64,000 bases of DNA from Oncomelania hupensis (GCA_036898135.1 CM072525.1:49553858-49617857); one strand, 5' to 3'; shown: positions 22,517 to 33,399, numbered from the stretch's first letter. A program made the numbers and translations. Notes: a model not told the origin generated them from the letters alone.

Positions 22517-22825
22517 CCCAGCAAGCAATAAACCCCCTGTAAGTGCTAGACGCGAAACCCCATGATCAATTACCAGCAGGCCTGGCAGGCCTTGCAGTTC
22601 CGGCAAGCTTGGTAAGCTCGGAAGTGGTGGCGAACTTAAAGGTTTATTATTAGGCCTACCAGTAAATACCGTATTTGCTGTATTCACTGTATTCACTGTA
22701 TTCACTGTGTTCACTGTATTTATTGTAGGATTGTAGCCTATATGAAATTGAGGGTCGGCAATCACTATATTGTTGTTGTAGTTTGATATAGTTCCTATTC
22801 TAAGCTGAAGGTCTGAAGTCAACAT
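22490..22825 (-). CDS. Small Polinton membrane protein with NTV repeats
   Basis: 111 residues, intact. The middle has a run of Asn-Thr-Val triplets encoded by a 9-bp tandem repeat (22676-22725, units of TATTCACTG), then a Pro/Leu-rich stretch (PPLPSLPSLPELQGLPG) and one C-terminal transmembrane helix (ALTGGLLLAGLIGIYYF). No family recognised. Convergent overlap with the 428-residue gene, and 21 bp downstream of the next minus-strand gene, suggest a real viral-type gene. The repeat number is likely variable between copies. Confidence 0.6.
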   Translation of the reverse strand: MLTSDLQLRIGTISNYNNNIVIADPQFHIGYNPTINTVNTVNTVNTVNTANTVFTGRPNNKPLSSPPLPSLPSLPELQGLPGLLVIDHGVSRLALTGGLLLAGLIGIYYFK

Positions 22826-22846
22826 ATACAGTCCTAAACCTATTAC

Positions 22847-23743
22847 TTAATCTACTTTCGATCTAGCATACTTTAAAGTGTCCTGATATCTTTTAATACT
22901 CGCGGGCAAATCTACTGCCGAATTAATAGAATCTTCAATGTTGGCTAGAAACTGCTTTTGTGCATCGAAGCTAGTTCCTTCCCCAATGATATTACTTCGT
23001 GTTTCTGCTTGAGACCCCAGAATGCACCACGCATACGTACGAATAGATTCATTGAGCCTTTCCACCCCACTTTGGGTAAATCCGTTTGATGTGTCTAATA
23101 TAAAAGTGCTGTATGCTGTACTTTGTTTTTGTCTGATATACAGTAAAGGAACCTGGCTGTTGTGGTTAAATGATGTAAATCCAGGTACGTAAGGCCCCGT
23201 GTATAAATTACCTACAGCGTATCTAAATAAAGTTCCCATTCCATGATTGAGGTCTAGTTTTTGTCTGAAGTCTGTTTTAGTATCAATTCCGAATTCATTG
23301 CACAACCTTTGAAGCGCTTTCTTGTCAAAGCCGTTGTTAAATGGATTAAAGTTTTTGTCAGTAGGTAACGGAGCCTGAATTTCAGACAACACCCGTCTCA
23401 CTTGATAATACAAATGGAACAGATAAATAGACTTCAACATAGGATCTGGGTGATTAAGGTGATGAACGTAAGAAACTCCGCAACCAGTTGTAGCGCATGA
23501 CACGGCAAAATTAATTTGATTCTGAAAGAACTGCATACCCCCGTTGTTTAGCCATTGGTTAGCTAAAAAGTCGCTCGTAATGTCTGGGTTGAGGTAATGA
23601 TTAAAAATATTATGGGGGATAGTATCAAAATGGACGTTGGCTGCCACAGCTATTGTCAGCTTGGTTAGGTCGACTGCTTTTTTGTAATAATAAGGCCCTG
23701 TAGTATACTTTGCAGCTTTGTTATATTTATAAGGCGCATACAT
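22847..23743 (-). CDS. Conserved Polinton structural-type protein (298 aa)
   Basis: The frame is open from 23803, but I choose the ATG at 23743 (MYAPYKYNKAAKY) because it avoids overlap with the divergent gene at 23763 and leaves a 19-bp spacer. Landmarks: CATTGCGVSYVHHLNHPDP, FNPFNNGFDKKALQRLCNEF, GVERLNESIRTYAWC and a final SIKRYQDTLKYAR. I recognise this as a recurrent Polinton family lacking a standard name; absence of catalytic motifs suggests a structural role. No transmembrane segment. Intact in this copy. Confidence 0.8.
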   Translation of the reverse strand: MYAPYKYNKAAKYTTGPYYYKKAVDLTKLTIAVAANVHFDTIPHNIFNHYLNPDITSDFLANQWLNNGGMQFFQNQINFAVSCATTGCGVSYVHHLNHPDPMLKSIYLFHLYYQVRRVLSEIQAPLPTDKNFNPFNNGFDKKALQRLCNEFGIDTKTDFRQKLDLNHGMGTLFRYAVGNLYTGPYVPGFTSFNHNSQVPLLYIRQKQSTAYSTFILDTSNGFTQSGVERLNESIRTYAWCILGSQAETRSNIIGEGTSFDAQKQFLANIEDSINSAVDLPASIKRYQDTLKYARSKVD

Positions 23744-23762
23744 TTTTATTATATTAAAAAAT
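23744..23762. promoter_or_regulatory. 19-bp divergent intergenic spacer
   Basis: All that lies between the two divergent Polinton starts (TTTTATTATATTAAAAAAT). It is AT-only, like the spacer at 21198-21229. Promoter function is inferred. Confidence 0.4.
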
Positions 23763-24473
23763 ATGTTTGTAACTTTCGAATCTGTAAAATCAGGCGTACC
23801 CATTGAACTTCAGCATCCTATTGACAACAAAAACAGGGACCTTAACGTAATCCTTCATGAAATATTCTACACGGTTAAATGGTTAAATATTAGTCATGAT
23901 CTAAACAACAACTGGATAATGATTAATAAAAAAAGGCACCGTATTCCAACCGGCTATTATGACTTCTGCAGACTTACTGAAGAATTGTTTAAACCTCATT
24001 CGATTGAAGCAAAAATGAACCCTGCAAACTTGATAGTAACTTTAACTTTCCATAAAACCCAGCATAAAGACATTACCAGCGTTACACTTGCGCCAAAGCT
24101 GGCAGAAATATTAGGTTTCACTAGCCACGAATTATCTTTATCTGTTGACGCCAGCACTAGAGCCAGCACCGCCAGCAGTACTATGAAATTTTTTGGAACA
24201 AAACCTATGAATTTGTTAATTAATAATAGATTGTTTGTGTACCTACCTCAACTGAAGACATCGGAAAACTTAGTAAACGGAACTCCTAGTACACTGCTAA
24301 GGATAATCTCAACTCAGAGAGAATCTTACTGCGATCCAGTTTCATTAAAATTTCTGCCTCAAAAACGCCCCTTAAGTCAGGACTATCATACTAGTTTCTG
24401 CTTCAAAATAACTAACCAAAACAACGAAATTGTAGACTTTGAAGATCTTACAATTATTCTTGAGATAAAATAA
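23763..24473 (+). CDS. Polinton minor capsid protein (penton, single jelly roll)
   Basis: An intact 236-residue frame. The N-terminal pattern with HRIPTGYYDFCRLTEELF is the hallmark of Polinton/adintovirus penton proteins, followed by strand-rich segments (NLIVTLTFHKTQ, LAPKLAEILGF, NRLFVYLPQL) and an acidic C-terminus (FEDLTIILEIK). In the virion it would occupy the five-fold vertices next to the double-jelly-roll capsomers. It begins the plus-strand group 23763-25985, with 19-bp and 32-bp gaps between its genes. Confidence 0.88.
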   Translation: MFVTFESVKSGVPIELQHPIDNKNRDLNVILHEIFYTVKWLNISHDLNNNWIMINKKRHRIPTGYYDFCRLTEELFKPHSIEAKMNPANLIVTLTFHKTQHKDITSVTLAPKLAEILGFTSHELSLSVDASTRASTASSTMKFFGTKPMNLLINNRLFVYLPQLKTSENLVNGTPSTLLRIISTQRESYCDPVSLKFLPQKRPLSQDYHTSFCFKITNQNNEIVDFEDLTIILEIK

Positions 24474-24492
24474 AGTTTAATTTTAAAATACA

Positions 24493-25365
24493 ATGTCAAT
24501 CGGCCCCCAAATTCCAGTAACCTGTCCTACCATTGAACTGAAAGACTTAGCAGACACAATTGACTTTGATGCGAATGCTATTGTTGGGTCTATTTACGGT
24601 TTCGAATTTACACAAAATGGATATTATAAACGAGCGCTAGTGCCGGCAGTGCCTGAAGTGCCGCAAGTGCCACCGCCAGTACCGCCAGAAAAACCATCTA
24701 TCGATCAGCTAAAGGATTTTAATGCCGGTAAAGTAGATCCCGATTTTAAGTATGCTATTACTAAACGAGAAAATATCTGGTCTTTAACACCTGTAGACAC
24801 AGAATTAGATTGGCTTATTAAATTCAAGTGTCAAAGCCCTTACACTTTTAAGGGACCAGACAATAAATTTAAGAAAATTATTAATGCCGGGCCTATGTTA
24901 GTTAGTCTAGTGCCGGATGAAAACAATCGAGAAAACATAGAAGTCAAAGCCTACAAAAAAAGCAGCTATGTTTTACATAAGCGTGAAACCGCAGGGAAAA
25001 ATGTTAGAGTTGTTCTGCAGCCTCCTTTACAGCTAGGTAGCACAGCTATGATAGTACTGGACATAATTGCTCACAGGCCTACGCAGAGAAATGTTAATGT
25101 AATTCCGCAAGTGTCTCTAAGTTGGGCTGATTTAGATGAGGATCCCAGACGAGTTACAGTATTTATGAAAAAAAGAGAAAATGAAAATCAGTTTTCCGTA
25201 TTTACTTCATCACCCAAGATAACTTTTGTTCCTGTTCCAAATCCTATTGACAGAATAGCACAAATTAGCCTAGACAACGTAGATCTGTTAGCATTTTATT
25301 TCAGCGATCAGATATTTTCTGATAGTCAAAAAGAATATTTTGCTAATGAACTAAAATCAAGTTAA
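24493..25365 (+). CDS. Polinton protein of unknown function (290 aa)
   Basis: Intact frame, 19 bp after the penton gene. Residues about 50-72 form a proline/valine-rich linker (VPAVPEVPQVPPPVPPE). The rest looks like beta-rich globular domains (KNVRVVLQPPLQLGSTAM, PKITFVPVPNP). I do not recognise the family. Position between the penton and a membrane protein suggests a virion protein; this is inference only. Confidence 0.75.
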   Translation: MSIGPQIPVTCPTIELKDLADTIDFDANAIVGSIYGFEFTQNGYYKRALVPAVPEVPQVPPPVPPEKPSIDQLKDFNAGKVDPDFKYAITKRENIWSLTPVDTELDWLIKFKCQSPYTFKGPDNKFKKIINAGPMLVSLVPDENNRENIEVKAYKKSSYVLHKRETAGKNVRVVLQPPLQLGSTAMIVLDIIAHRPTQRNVNVIPQVSLSWADLDEDPRRVTVFMKKRENENQFSVFTSSPKITFVPVPNPIDRIAQISLDNVDLLAFYFSDQIFSDSQKEYFANELKSS

Positions 25366-25397
25366 TTAATAAAAAGCCATTTTTTCACACTAAAAAT

Positions 25398-25985
25398 ATG
25401 GCGACAAAATTGTATCCTGCTATAGTGGAAGCAGTAGAGGATGAACAACCAATGCAACCCAGTGCTCCAACGTTAGACTTAAGTAATGTTCAAACGTTCA
25501 GGCTGGAAGAAATAAGAAAAGTTAGGACTCAAATTGAATCAGATATTCAAAAGTACTCTAGATGCAGACGACGGTATTCCGGCGCTTATAGCGGAATAAA
25601 TTACGTGTCTACTGGTCTAAATGTTATTAATGCAGCGGAAGCTGCTATCAGCGTGGGATTATTAGTGACTGGAATTGGTATACCAATTAGTATTGGATTA
25701 GGGGTTGCTGCCGGATTATCTTCAGTGATGTCAGTTCTACTTGGTGTAATTAATACTAAAGTATCTAAGAAATTAGAAAAACACGACCTCATTTCTAGCC
25801 TTGCGATAGCTAAACTTACTAGCATGAACTTAATAATTTCTAAAGCTCTAGAAGACACTCAGATTACAGACCAAGAGTTTGTAATTATCCAGCGAGATTT
25901 TGAAGAATATAAAAAGTTGAAGCACGACATACAATCTAAATCTAGGTCTGCACCTGTTAATGTTGAAGAAATTAAAAAAAATTAA
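25398..25985 (+). CDS. Conserved Polinton membrane protein, C-terminus frameshifted
   Basis: 195 residues. The N-terminal tail is charged. Helices follow with FRLEEIRKVRTQIESDIQKY, then a glycine/isoleucine-rich membrane hairpin (GLLVTGIGIPISIGLGVAA, then SSVMSVLLGVI). The C-terminal helical part has KHDLISSLAIAKLTSM and KALEDTQITDQEFVII. This matches a widespread unnamed Polinton family. The frame ends in an A-run at about 25970-25980. In another frame the following bases continue as a plausible helix (EEGRLLGR) to a stop at 26057-26059, so a one-base slip in the A-run probably removed the normal end. Confidence 0.8.
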   Translation: MATKLYPAIVEAVEDEQPMQPSAPTLDLSNVQTFRLEEIRKVRTQIESDIQKYSRCRRRYSGAYSGINYVSTGLNVINAAEAAISVGLLVTGIGIPISIGLGVAAGLSSVMSVLLGVINTKVSKKLEKHDLISSLAIAKLTSMNLIISKALEDTQITDQEFVIIQRDFEEYKKLKHDIQSKSRSAPVNVEEIKKN

Positions 25986-26083
25986 TAGAAGAAGGAAGAC
26001 TACTGGGACGGAAAGAGCAGCTAGATGCTTTGAAGAAAAAGCTCGGTGCTTCAGAATAAATACAGTTAACATTTACTCAAGCC

Positions 26084-29000
26084 TTACAGGCCTTGCTGGC
26101 ATTCCAAGCCTTCCAAGCCTTCCAGGCCTTCCACCTTATTCATAGTCGTAGTCGTAGTAGTAGTTTCTACCTGTAATTTATAGTGGCCTAGAGCGTATGC
26201 GAACTCCTTAGTTACTCTTATTCTCTTTGTGTCATTAGCGCATAATGTTTTTTTGGTCGTCACAGCAGTGGACACTACATGGTTTTTAGACTTTATAGTT
26301 GTGTTAGGGTATGGTTTAACTTCTTTTCCATCTAAGGCTTCCAAGTAGTTTTCGTGTCTGATATCTCTGTTTTTTATTGCAGCTTTTTGGGTGCCTTTTG
26401 CTTTTGAAGATTCTCCCGATTCGTGTTTAATACTGTACTGCTTAGATCGCAGTCCTGCGTATTCTTCTATTAGTTTCACGTTCATTTAATCTTTCATCAA
26501 ACCTATTTTCTATTGGTTTGTTTTGCTGTACAAAGGGTGAGTTTCAGGGTAGTCACTAGTATCGTAATGTTGTAGTTCCGATTCTAAGTCTTTATAAATG
26601 TCTTCAGTAGGGATGTCTAGTATAAGGGAGTCTGTGTCTGTGTATAAAACTCTGGCCTCCGGGTATTTAGGTTTAAAGTAATCGTAGTAAAATTCGAACA
26701 TTAGTAATTTAGAAAGGTCAAGAATAGTCATCCCCATAAACACTGGTTTGTCTAGATTAACTTGCATGGTTTTCATGGTAACTGCATACAGGGAGTCATG
26801 AAACTCTTTGTAACCAAGGTATTGAGGCTTAGATGTTAATTTAATTGCTTGATTGGGTGATGTAATTAGCCTGACGCCTTTTCGCTTGTATGGGTTCTCC
26901 ATAGTTTTACCAAAACAGCTGTTATTCAGCAGCTTAAAGAAATCTTTTTCAAACGTAGATTGCGCTTGTTTTCTGAGCTCTGTGTTTTTATTGATGTACC
27001 CGGCCAAGACGTTCGTTTGTTTAAAGTATAAAAGCTTGTGAATCGCTGTGCACTTCATGCCGTGTCTGATGTAGAACTGCAGGTTTCTGTAGTGACAGAC
27101 GTAATTAGATTTATTATAGAGGTTGGGAATAAGTTTAAGTTGCTTGTCTGTACCATGCAATCTTTCTGGTGCTAATGGGTAATCATTATGTAGGTCGTGT
27201 AAAGCATTGGGATACTCTAGGTCAACTTCGACAATAAACCCTATAGTATGATCTTTAGGGTGATTTAAAATACTGTTTAACCCCGTCAAGTTTGCGGGGT
27301 TTGGATTAACAAGTAATTTGAAATCTGAAACCGGTAAAAGCTCACTCATTGCCCAGCCGTATAAATTGTTGGCGTCAAAGTACATTATATAATTAGATTT
27401 CTGTGAGGGGTCATAGTGCTTCAGGTATTTGTTGTTGGCTTTGCAATAATTATGAGCTGCTACGCTTATTCCTCCACGAATGCCCGACACAATCATTGTC
27501 ATCATTACCTGGTCAGTTATGAGATCAATTTTAGAACCACTAAGTTTTAAGAAAGCATCCCAACCCATTCCTGGCGAAGAAATATAATGAGAAGGGTCGA
27601 GGAAGTAATGATGTAAACTCGTTTCTCTGTATTTTTCAAACACATCAGCCAACAAACAGACGTCAGCTTTCAAATATATGTCGTGGTAGTCACCAAGGTT
27701 TTTACAGCCCAGTGCATTCCAGACATTGTGAGCGTGTTCATAATCGGTATCACTTATGAAACTTTTATTGAGTGAAGAATAGAAATTTTCTTTAGGGGGT
27801 AATTCTAGTTCTTCAAACACTTCCCAAGAATCCATGTATTCATAAGGATACACACCTTTCCGAATAAGTGTAACGTCTGGAAAATATTTGGTAGTGATAG
27901 GGTAGCTGGGTAAGTTTTTAGCTAGTGTTTCTAAACTGGAAGACAAATGTTGAAAGCTGTCATAAAACTTTAATTTATTCAGAGTGAAAGTTTTATATTT
28001 TTCTTCTGTCTCGGCAATACATGACACTTTGTATGCTTTCGTCACTGCCTGCATGATTAAATGGGAGTCGTAATTTCGAAGATTGTGAATGAAAATAGGG
28101 AGAGAGAAATGTTTGATTCCATATTCCAAGTTGCATTTCTGATGAGCTGCACCTCTAAATGCCCCTGTTATGTGACAATGATCTCTCACTCTTTGGGACT
28201 TCGTGTCCTTCGGGTCCTTCGGGTCAAACTCATTATTACAAATGTGGCAATGTGTAGCTGCTTTAAAATTATGGGAGTCAGATTCAGTAAATATCATGGG
28301 CGCGGGATTATCTAGCTGCAGTAAACACAATTTGTATATTTTGTTCATCTCATCTAAGAACTTCCGAGCTGCGTCAGGCCCTCTGTAAATTACCGGCTCT
28401 GTATGTTGTCCGTCGGCTCTAACAACTACGTCCCCGAAACTGCAGACTTCGTAAAGGTGTGTGAGGAATGAATTACTAAATCCTTGCGGGCCTTGGTATT
28501 TTAAAATCAATGATTCGAAGTCGGCATAAACTATATAAGGCTGTTTGAATTGTTTTTGATGTTTTTAAAATATACTTGAGAACCCGGCTTTGGTAACACA
28601 AGACGGGTTTGAATATCTGTCATGCTTTTGCATATTTGACTATGCTTGTCAGCCGCTTGGAGATTAGATACTCTGGTTAAACAGCGTCTGCACAAGTATT
28701 GTTTGCCGTTATGTTTTGAAGTGTGTCCTAATAATCTAGATATGTTTCGTATCAGAGTATAATGTTGCATGCTAGGGTCTTGCGAGTCGGTTATTAGTAA
28801 AAGATCTACGTGGTGATTGTGGTCTGAAAACGATGGGGCATTAGGAGAGATTCGTAAAGGCATAAGTTTTGATTCAGGGTCCCAAACATATACATTAACT
28901 GTTATAGGAGAGTTTTTTTATTCAAATTTGTCAATGGCGTCAAGGCTAACAGGAAAATTAATGTCTTTAAGATTTAAGTTCGTTATTTTATCTTTGTATA

Positions 29001-29547
29001 GCGCCACCCTTTCGGGATGTTCTTTCGACTGAATAGGATATAATTTAGCCAGAACACACCACATAAAACATTTGTCATCGGTGTTCTTAATATTCAATAC
29101 AGCCTTCTTGTCAAGAATTTCTTTGGGAAGAGGGATATAAGATTTTCCTTTAATTGGATTATACTTTGCAATGTTCAGTTCTAATGATTCTAAAGTTCCT
29201 TCTGCCCACCCAGACCCTTTCATAGTTGCACGCTCTATGCTGTCTTGTAACTGGTTGATCAAGATGTTGTTATAAGCATTGTCTAGGTCTGAAGATTTTA
29301 ACACTTCAATTTGACTTGAAGAAATCCACACAGTCATCGTTTCATCAATACTGCCGGGTTTAATAAAAGTTATCTGCGCATGGATGCGTATTTTAACAGG
29401 GGATTTGAAAGTAAAATTGTTAAGTACAAATTCGTAATTATTATAAACAGATTTAATAACATTTTGACTGTCAAGAATAGGGAGTTGTAAAGTTTGAAAG
29501 ATGTCTTTAAACAAAGGAGATTGTGAAAGACTTTTTGTGTCCGTCAT
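26084..29547 (-). pseudogene. Polinton protein-primed DNA polymerase B, broken
   Basis: Family-B, protein-primed polymerase that replicates the element. The N-terminal region (from 29547) has GSGWAEGTLESLELNIAKYN and INIKNTDDKCFMWCV. The 666-residue frame at 26510-28510 holds an endonuclease VII-like zinc motif (about residues 88-126), exonuclease elements (RNYDSHLI, YLKADVCLLADVFE), motif A at 377-385 (YFDANNLYG), motif B near 526-539 (LNNSCFGKTMEN) and motif C at 623-629 (YTDTDSL). The tail 26084-26485 has EEYAGLRSKQYSIK. Breaks: in-frame TAA at 28918-28920, a frameshift near 28510-28545, TAG at 26510-26512 and TAA at 26486-26488. All catalytic motifs are present, so decay is recent or partly sequencing error. 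Confidence 0.95.
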
Positions 29548-30005
29548 TTTTATACTGACGCAAAACTTTAAATTAAAAAATAATTAATTAAAAACTGACT
29601 TTTAAAAAAGCAATTAACTAGGGAATTTCATTCGCGCGGACCAATACAGTCAAAGGGAAGCAACCGCAACTTTACTTATGAATGTGTAGTAGCGTTTTTT
29701 ATATCTCAAACTCTGTTATGCATCACTGCATTGCTCACTACTCGCTCTACCACTGTGTAAACATTAACGCGGCCTTTCATTTAATAAACCGTTGGGGCAG
29801 AGAAAAATGACTGTGCTGTCAACTCTGCTTGCAACCTAGTAAGGGGAAACCATGGGCGGGTTGGGTGACAATTAACGAGAGAAAGAAAGGGAAAGATGGA
29901 CAGACAGACAGTCAGGCACAGCGACAATAAAATTAATTTACTTGCATGTGTAAAGCCTCCCCTTTAATCCCATTGCCGGCGATTGCATAAAAACAAAAAC
30001 TCACC
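29548..30005. other. Polinton intergenic region
   Basis: No coding sequence. Upstream of the polymerase start there is an AT-rich stretch (29560-29615) that should contain its promoter. A segment AATTTACTTGCATGTGT at about 29934-29950 recurs at 31229-31246, just outside the accessory gene. Confidence 0.45.
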
Positions 30006-30842
30006 TTATTTCATCCAAGCGTTTGCTCGTGTTGGATAAAACTGCATAGCCTTTTTTATTTTTTCAGCTATTTTCATAGCAATGTCCAAACTTATGTTTA
30101 ATCTTTGCAGTCTTTTATACGTTGAAAACACATAAGCCACTCATTTTAGTCCATATGCATAACTTACACTAAAGGTTAACGTGTTTTGAACAAAGGTTTC
30201 AAATGTTTGTTCGTCTAACTCTTGGTATTTTTCAATCCACAACCCAAATTTAACAGCGTCAGATAAAATCATAGAATGTTTATGCTTAATACATTGTTCA
30301 CCATTTTTTAATATATTTTCAATCTTGTCTACATTTTGTTCATTTTTGTCGAACTTGGGAATTTCAGGCCGTTTTACACCAGAGAGAATTATTTTTACAA
30401 TATGTTTTTCCAATCTGTCAAGCAGCTCGCGACCTCTCAATTGAGTAATATTTTTTTCTTTCTCTTTTTCAGACACTTTTCGTTTTGCGGCTGGTTTTGT
30501 AGATTGAACAAATTGTACTTCTTTTGGCTTCTTTGGTAGTTTCTTTTGTTCTGTTGTTTCAAACCCAACAGCAGCTAAGTATCCCTTTACTCTATATGTT
30601 TTTCTTAAGTTTTCGTAATACTTAAGGTGTTTACAGTAATACTCAATGTTGGCATCAATATTGTTTATTTTTTCTAATTCACATTCATCACTGATGGCAT
30701 CAGTCGCTTCAAGTTCTCGTTTAACACAACCACTGTTTGCGCTGTCTACGTTTTCATCGTCTGATAATGTTAAATCAACAACAATGTCTTGTAATATATT
30801 AATGCTTGCGTCAACGTTTTCAATCACACGAGAATAAGACAT
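30006..30842 (-). pseudogene. Polinton-associated accessory protein with in-frame TGA
   Basis: The main frame (30141-30842) has 233 residues: an acidic N-terminus (VDLTLSDDENVDSAN), a helical middle (YYCKHLKYYENLRKTYRVKG), a Lys-rich nuclear-signal-like stretch (KPAAKRKVSEKEKEK) and a C-terminal helical domain. An in-frame TGA at 30141-30143 is followed by 44 more sensible codons in the same frame, ending at TAA 30006-30008 (QRLNISLDIAMKIAEKI). The fold of this end resembles a helical module seen in other Polinton or virus-like accessory proteins, but I cannot name it. It lies upstream of PolB on the same strand. Confidence 0.6.
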
Positions 30843-30991
30843 GTCATAAATACACTCCGCGCGTTCTTCACATCACTGCAATGTCACATTAACCTTTCAA
30901 TGTTAACATGGCCGCACAATCGTGACGTCAGGCAGGATTGCAACAAAGCCCTACAGCTTGTGCGTGTTTGAATACTGTGATTTCGCCTAAA

Positions 30992-31850
30992 ATGATTAAA
31001 GAAGGGTTGTAATTTTTTGATGATTAAAAAGAATATATTATATTTACATTCCAACCACCTGCGGCATTCAGCACGATTGGTCTGGTACAGTTGTTTGGGA
31101 TTATATAGATTAATTTTCAGATTAAAAACATCGAGCGTGAATGGCCGCGAGGTAGAACAGCGGACTTGTAATTAAGGAGGCGTGGGTTCGATTCTGTGTT
31201 GTGCCTTAATTTTTTTAAGTTGTAAAATTAATTTACTTGCATGTGTGTTTGTATGTGTGTGCGAGTGTGTTTGTGCGCAAATAGTTTATACATTTACATT
31301 TATTTCGATGTTTTAAAAAATATATTATATTTACATTCCAACCACCTGCACATGCACACAATAGGCGATAAATATACGGGCTAGGATTACAATTACCGTG
31401 TTGGAACTTAAAATAGACAATACCACTATCCTGTGTTTGTGTGTTCAGGCGAATAATGTATAGATAATAAAAAGAAAAAAAGATTATTTATAGTGCTACA
31501 GGAGAGTGCATCACCAAGAATGCATTTCAAGGTTACCTGGGTGCATGAGGAAATATGTGTTTATGTGTCTGGGTGAATGTATATACTGATTATTTATAGT
31601 GCAACAGCAGTGCGCATGCTTACAATTATGTAAAATACTTTGTGTGTCAAGGCTAGCTTAGTGCGTGAGAAAATAGAAAACTCATGCAGTATTTTATTTA
31701 GGGCCTACTACAAACCCAGCTTAATGTGGGCTTGTGCGTGCTTGGTGTTGTGCAGGGAATGAATGCTTTTTGAAGTGTTTGATATTTTAGTCTGATATGC
31801 CTCAAATAATTGAAGAAGGGTTGTAATTTTTTGTTTTAACCAAAGTCGCA
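30992..31850. repeat. Cluster of short dispersed duplications beyond the Polinton
   Basis: AGAAGGGTTGTAATTTTTTG occurs near 31000 and 31815; ATATTATATTTACATTCCAA near 31027 and 31322; TAGTGCTACAGGAG/TAGTGCAACAGCAG near 31480 and 31597. These direct repeats bracket the presumed right end of the Polinton. No clear terminal inverted repeat could be matched because the left end is missing. Confidence 0.6.
31142..31206 (+). repeat. tRNA-like SINE head
   Basis: A tRNA-like stretch with a TGGCCGCGAGGTAGAACAGC A-box region and a GGGTTCGATTCTG B-box. It lacks a clean acceptor stem, so I call it a tRNA-derived SINE or pseudogene rather than a working tRNA. Confidence 0.5.
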
Positions 31851-33399
31851 AGATATACGAATATGTATTATATTTAGCAAATGCCGGATTCCCAGAGTGT
31901 TTTGGCACGCCTTTTAAAAGCTCATAAAACAGCCATAAATTGCAGTAAAAGGGTGTCAGAAAAACATGGGGCGTTTAACGCTCATTTTACTTATCTCTTA
32001 AACCCACAATCACACTAACTATAATGAAAACAAAACTGGTAAAATTCAATTAAAAAAATAAATAATTGAGATACATTTTAAAAAATCTTTCTTGCTACAG
32101 ACTATGCAATATCACAAGTGCTGTAGAATTGATAAATTCTTTCACTAATGATTTTTACAGGATATTAATTATACAAAATACTTAATAATTTTGTAACCAG
32201 TAATAATAATATTTAACAGTGGCTACAAACTATACAAGATGATTGACTATAGAAAATGCCACTCCTTCAACTAACTACATGTATTTCTTTGAAAGAGATA
32301 ATAAAGTTGTCTTATCTTACCTATACGTGTTGCTTTATACAACCGGCTACTGACATATTCTTTACGGTTCATTTTATTGAGAAAATTTACGAGGGATTGA
32401 TAAACAAATTTTCCTTTACGGACTTCCTAAGTTAGAGTCTCGCTGGATGGCAGTCAGCGATCAGCGTGATTCCCTAATATGCTCAGGTCAGGTGGAGATG
32501 TCAATACCAGTACACTAAAACATACACAAGAGTAGATTCTTGCATTATTAATCATCCAACACAGGAAAAAATACCCACATACTCTCCTGCACCCTTGTGC
32601 ACGTTACTACTGTTCTCCATTATAGCCATTATCAAGCGCATTTATAAATTACCTCCCTTTATCATAATTGATATACACAAACTTTCCCATGTTATTTTCA
32701 TCTATTATAATTGGAAACAATGTACTTGTAATTGATGAATTATTTCCCTTTATAATCATTGAAAACAAATGATCAAATTCCAAAGATAAATGATATATCT
32801 TTTCGTAGTCATTGACAAAATTGTTTTTATTTATATTTTACTTCTTTTTACAACGCTAAAAAAGAGTACAAACTTGTCATGCATAAAGTATTTCTCTTCA
32901 CAAAGGGTGAAAATAATTATCGAATATAATAATATTTATTTCCCTGCATAAAAAGCATTCTTTCTTCACTAATATTTCCTTTCATGCAAAATATAAAATA
33001 TATACATGGTTATAAAATATGCTTGCAGCCTAGCAAAATGGACACTTAGAAATCGGCTGCATGTACAGTATTTACGCTACCAGTGTTTTTCCTCGGTCCA
33101 GACAAGGCGACACAACACAAAACAATACAGGTCCGAGTGGTCACAGATGTGCATGCAACTCTCATTTTTCCTCAGGACGACTGGGCGCTGCCTTGCAGGA
33201 CCGTCACAGCAGGACGACACACTGCTTGAGATAGGCGGCAAATAGTACACAACCACGCCAGCACAAATCCACCCTCCCAAAAGCTCTGCTGGCACTAGTG
33301 CAACTTATCTCTTCAAATTCCTCTCTTTGTCTAAATAATTTAGCTCCGTACAGCAGTTTCATTTGCTTGCGCTCTCTAATTTAGTGCACACATTGTTCA
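31851..33399. other. No gene recognised
   Basis: AT-rich anonymous DNA. A protein-like frame at 33006-33245 has no recognisable motif. Nothing else supportable. Confidence 0.5.

Noticed and set aside
19310..30143. Alternative genetic code or programmed stop readthrough in the Polinton
   Set aside because: All three stop codons interrupt genes, frameshifts co-occur, and intact neighbours use normal stops.
30850..31350. Right terminal inverted repeat of the Polinton
   Set aside because: Only direct repeats are visible and the left terminus is deleted, so no inverted pair can be established.
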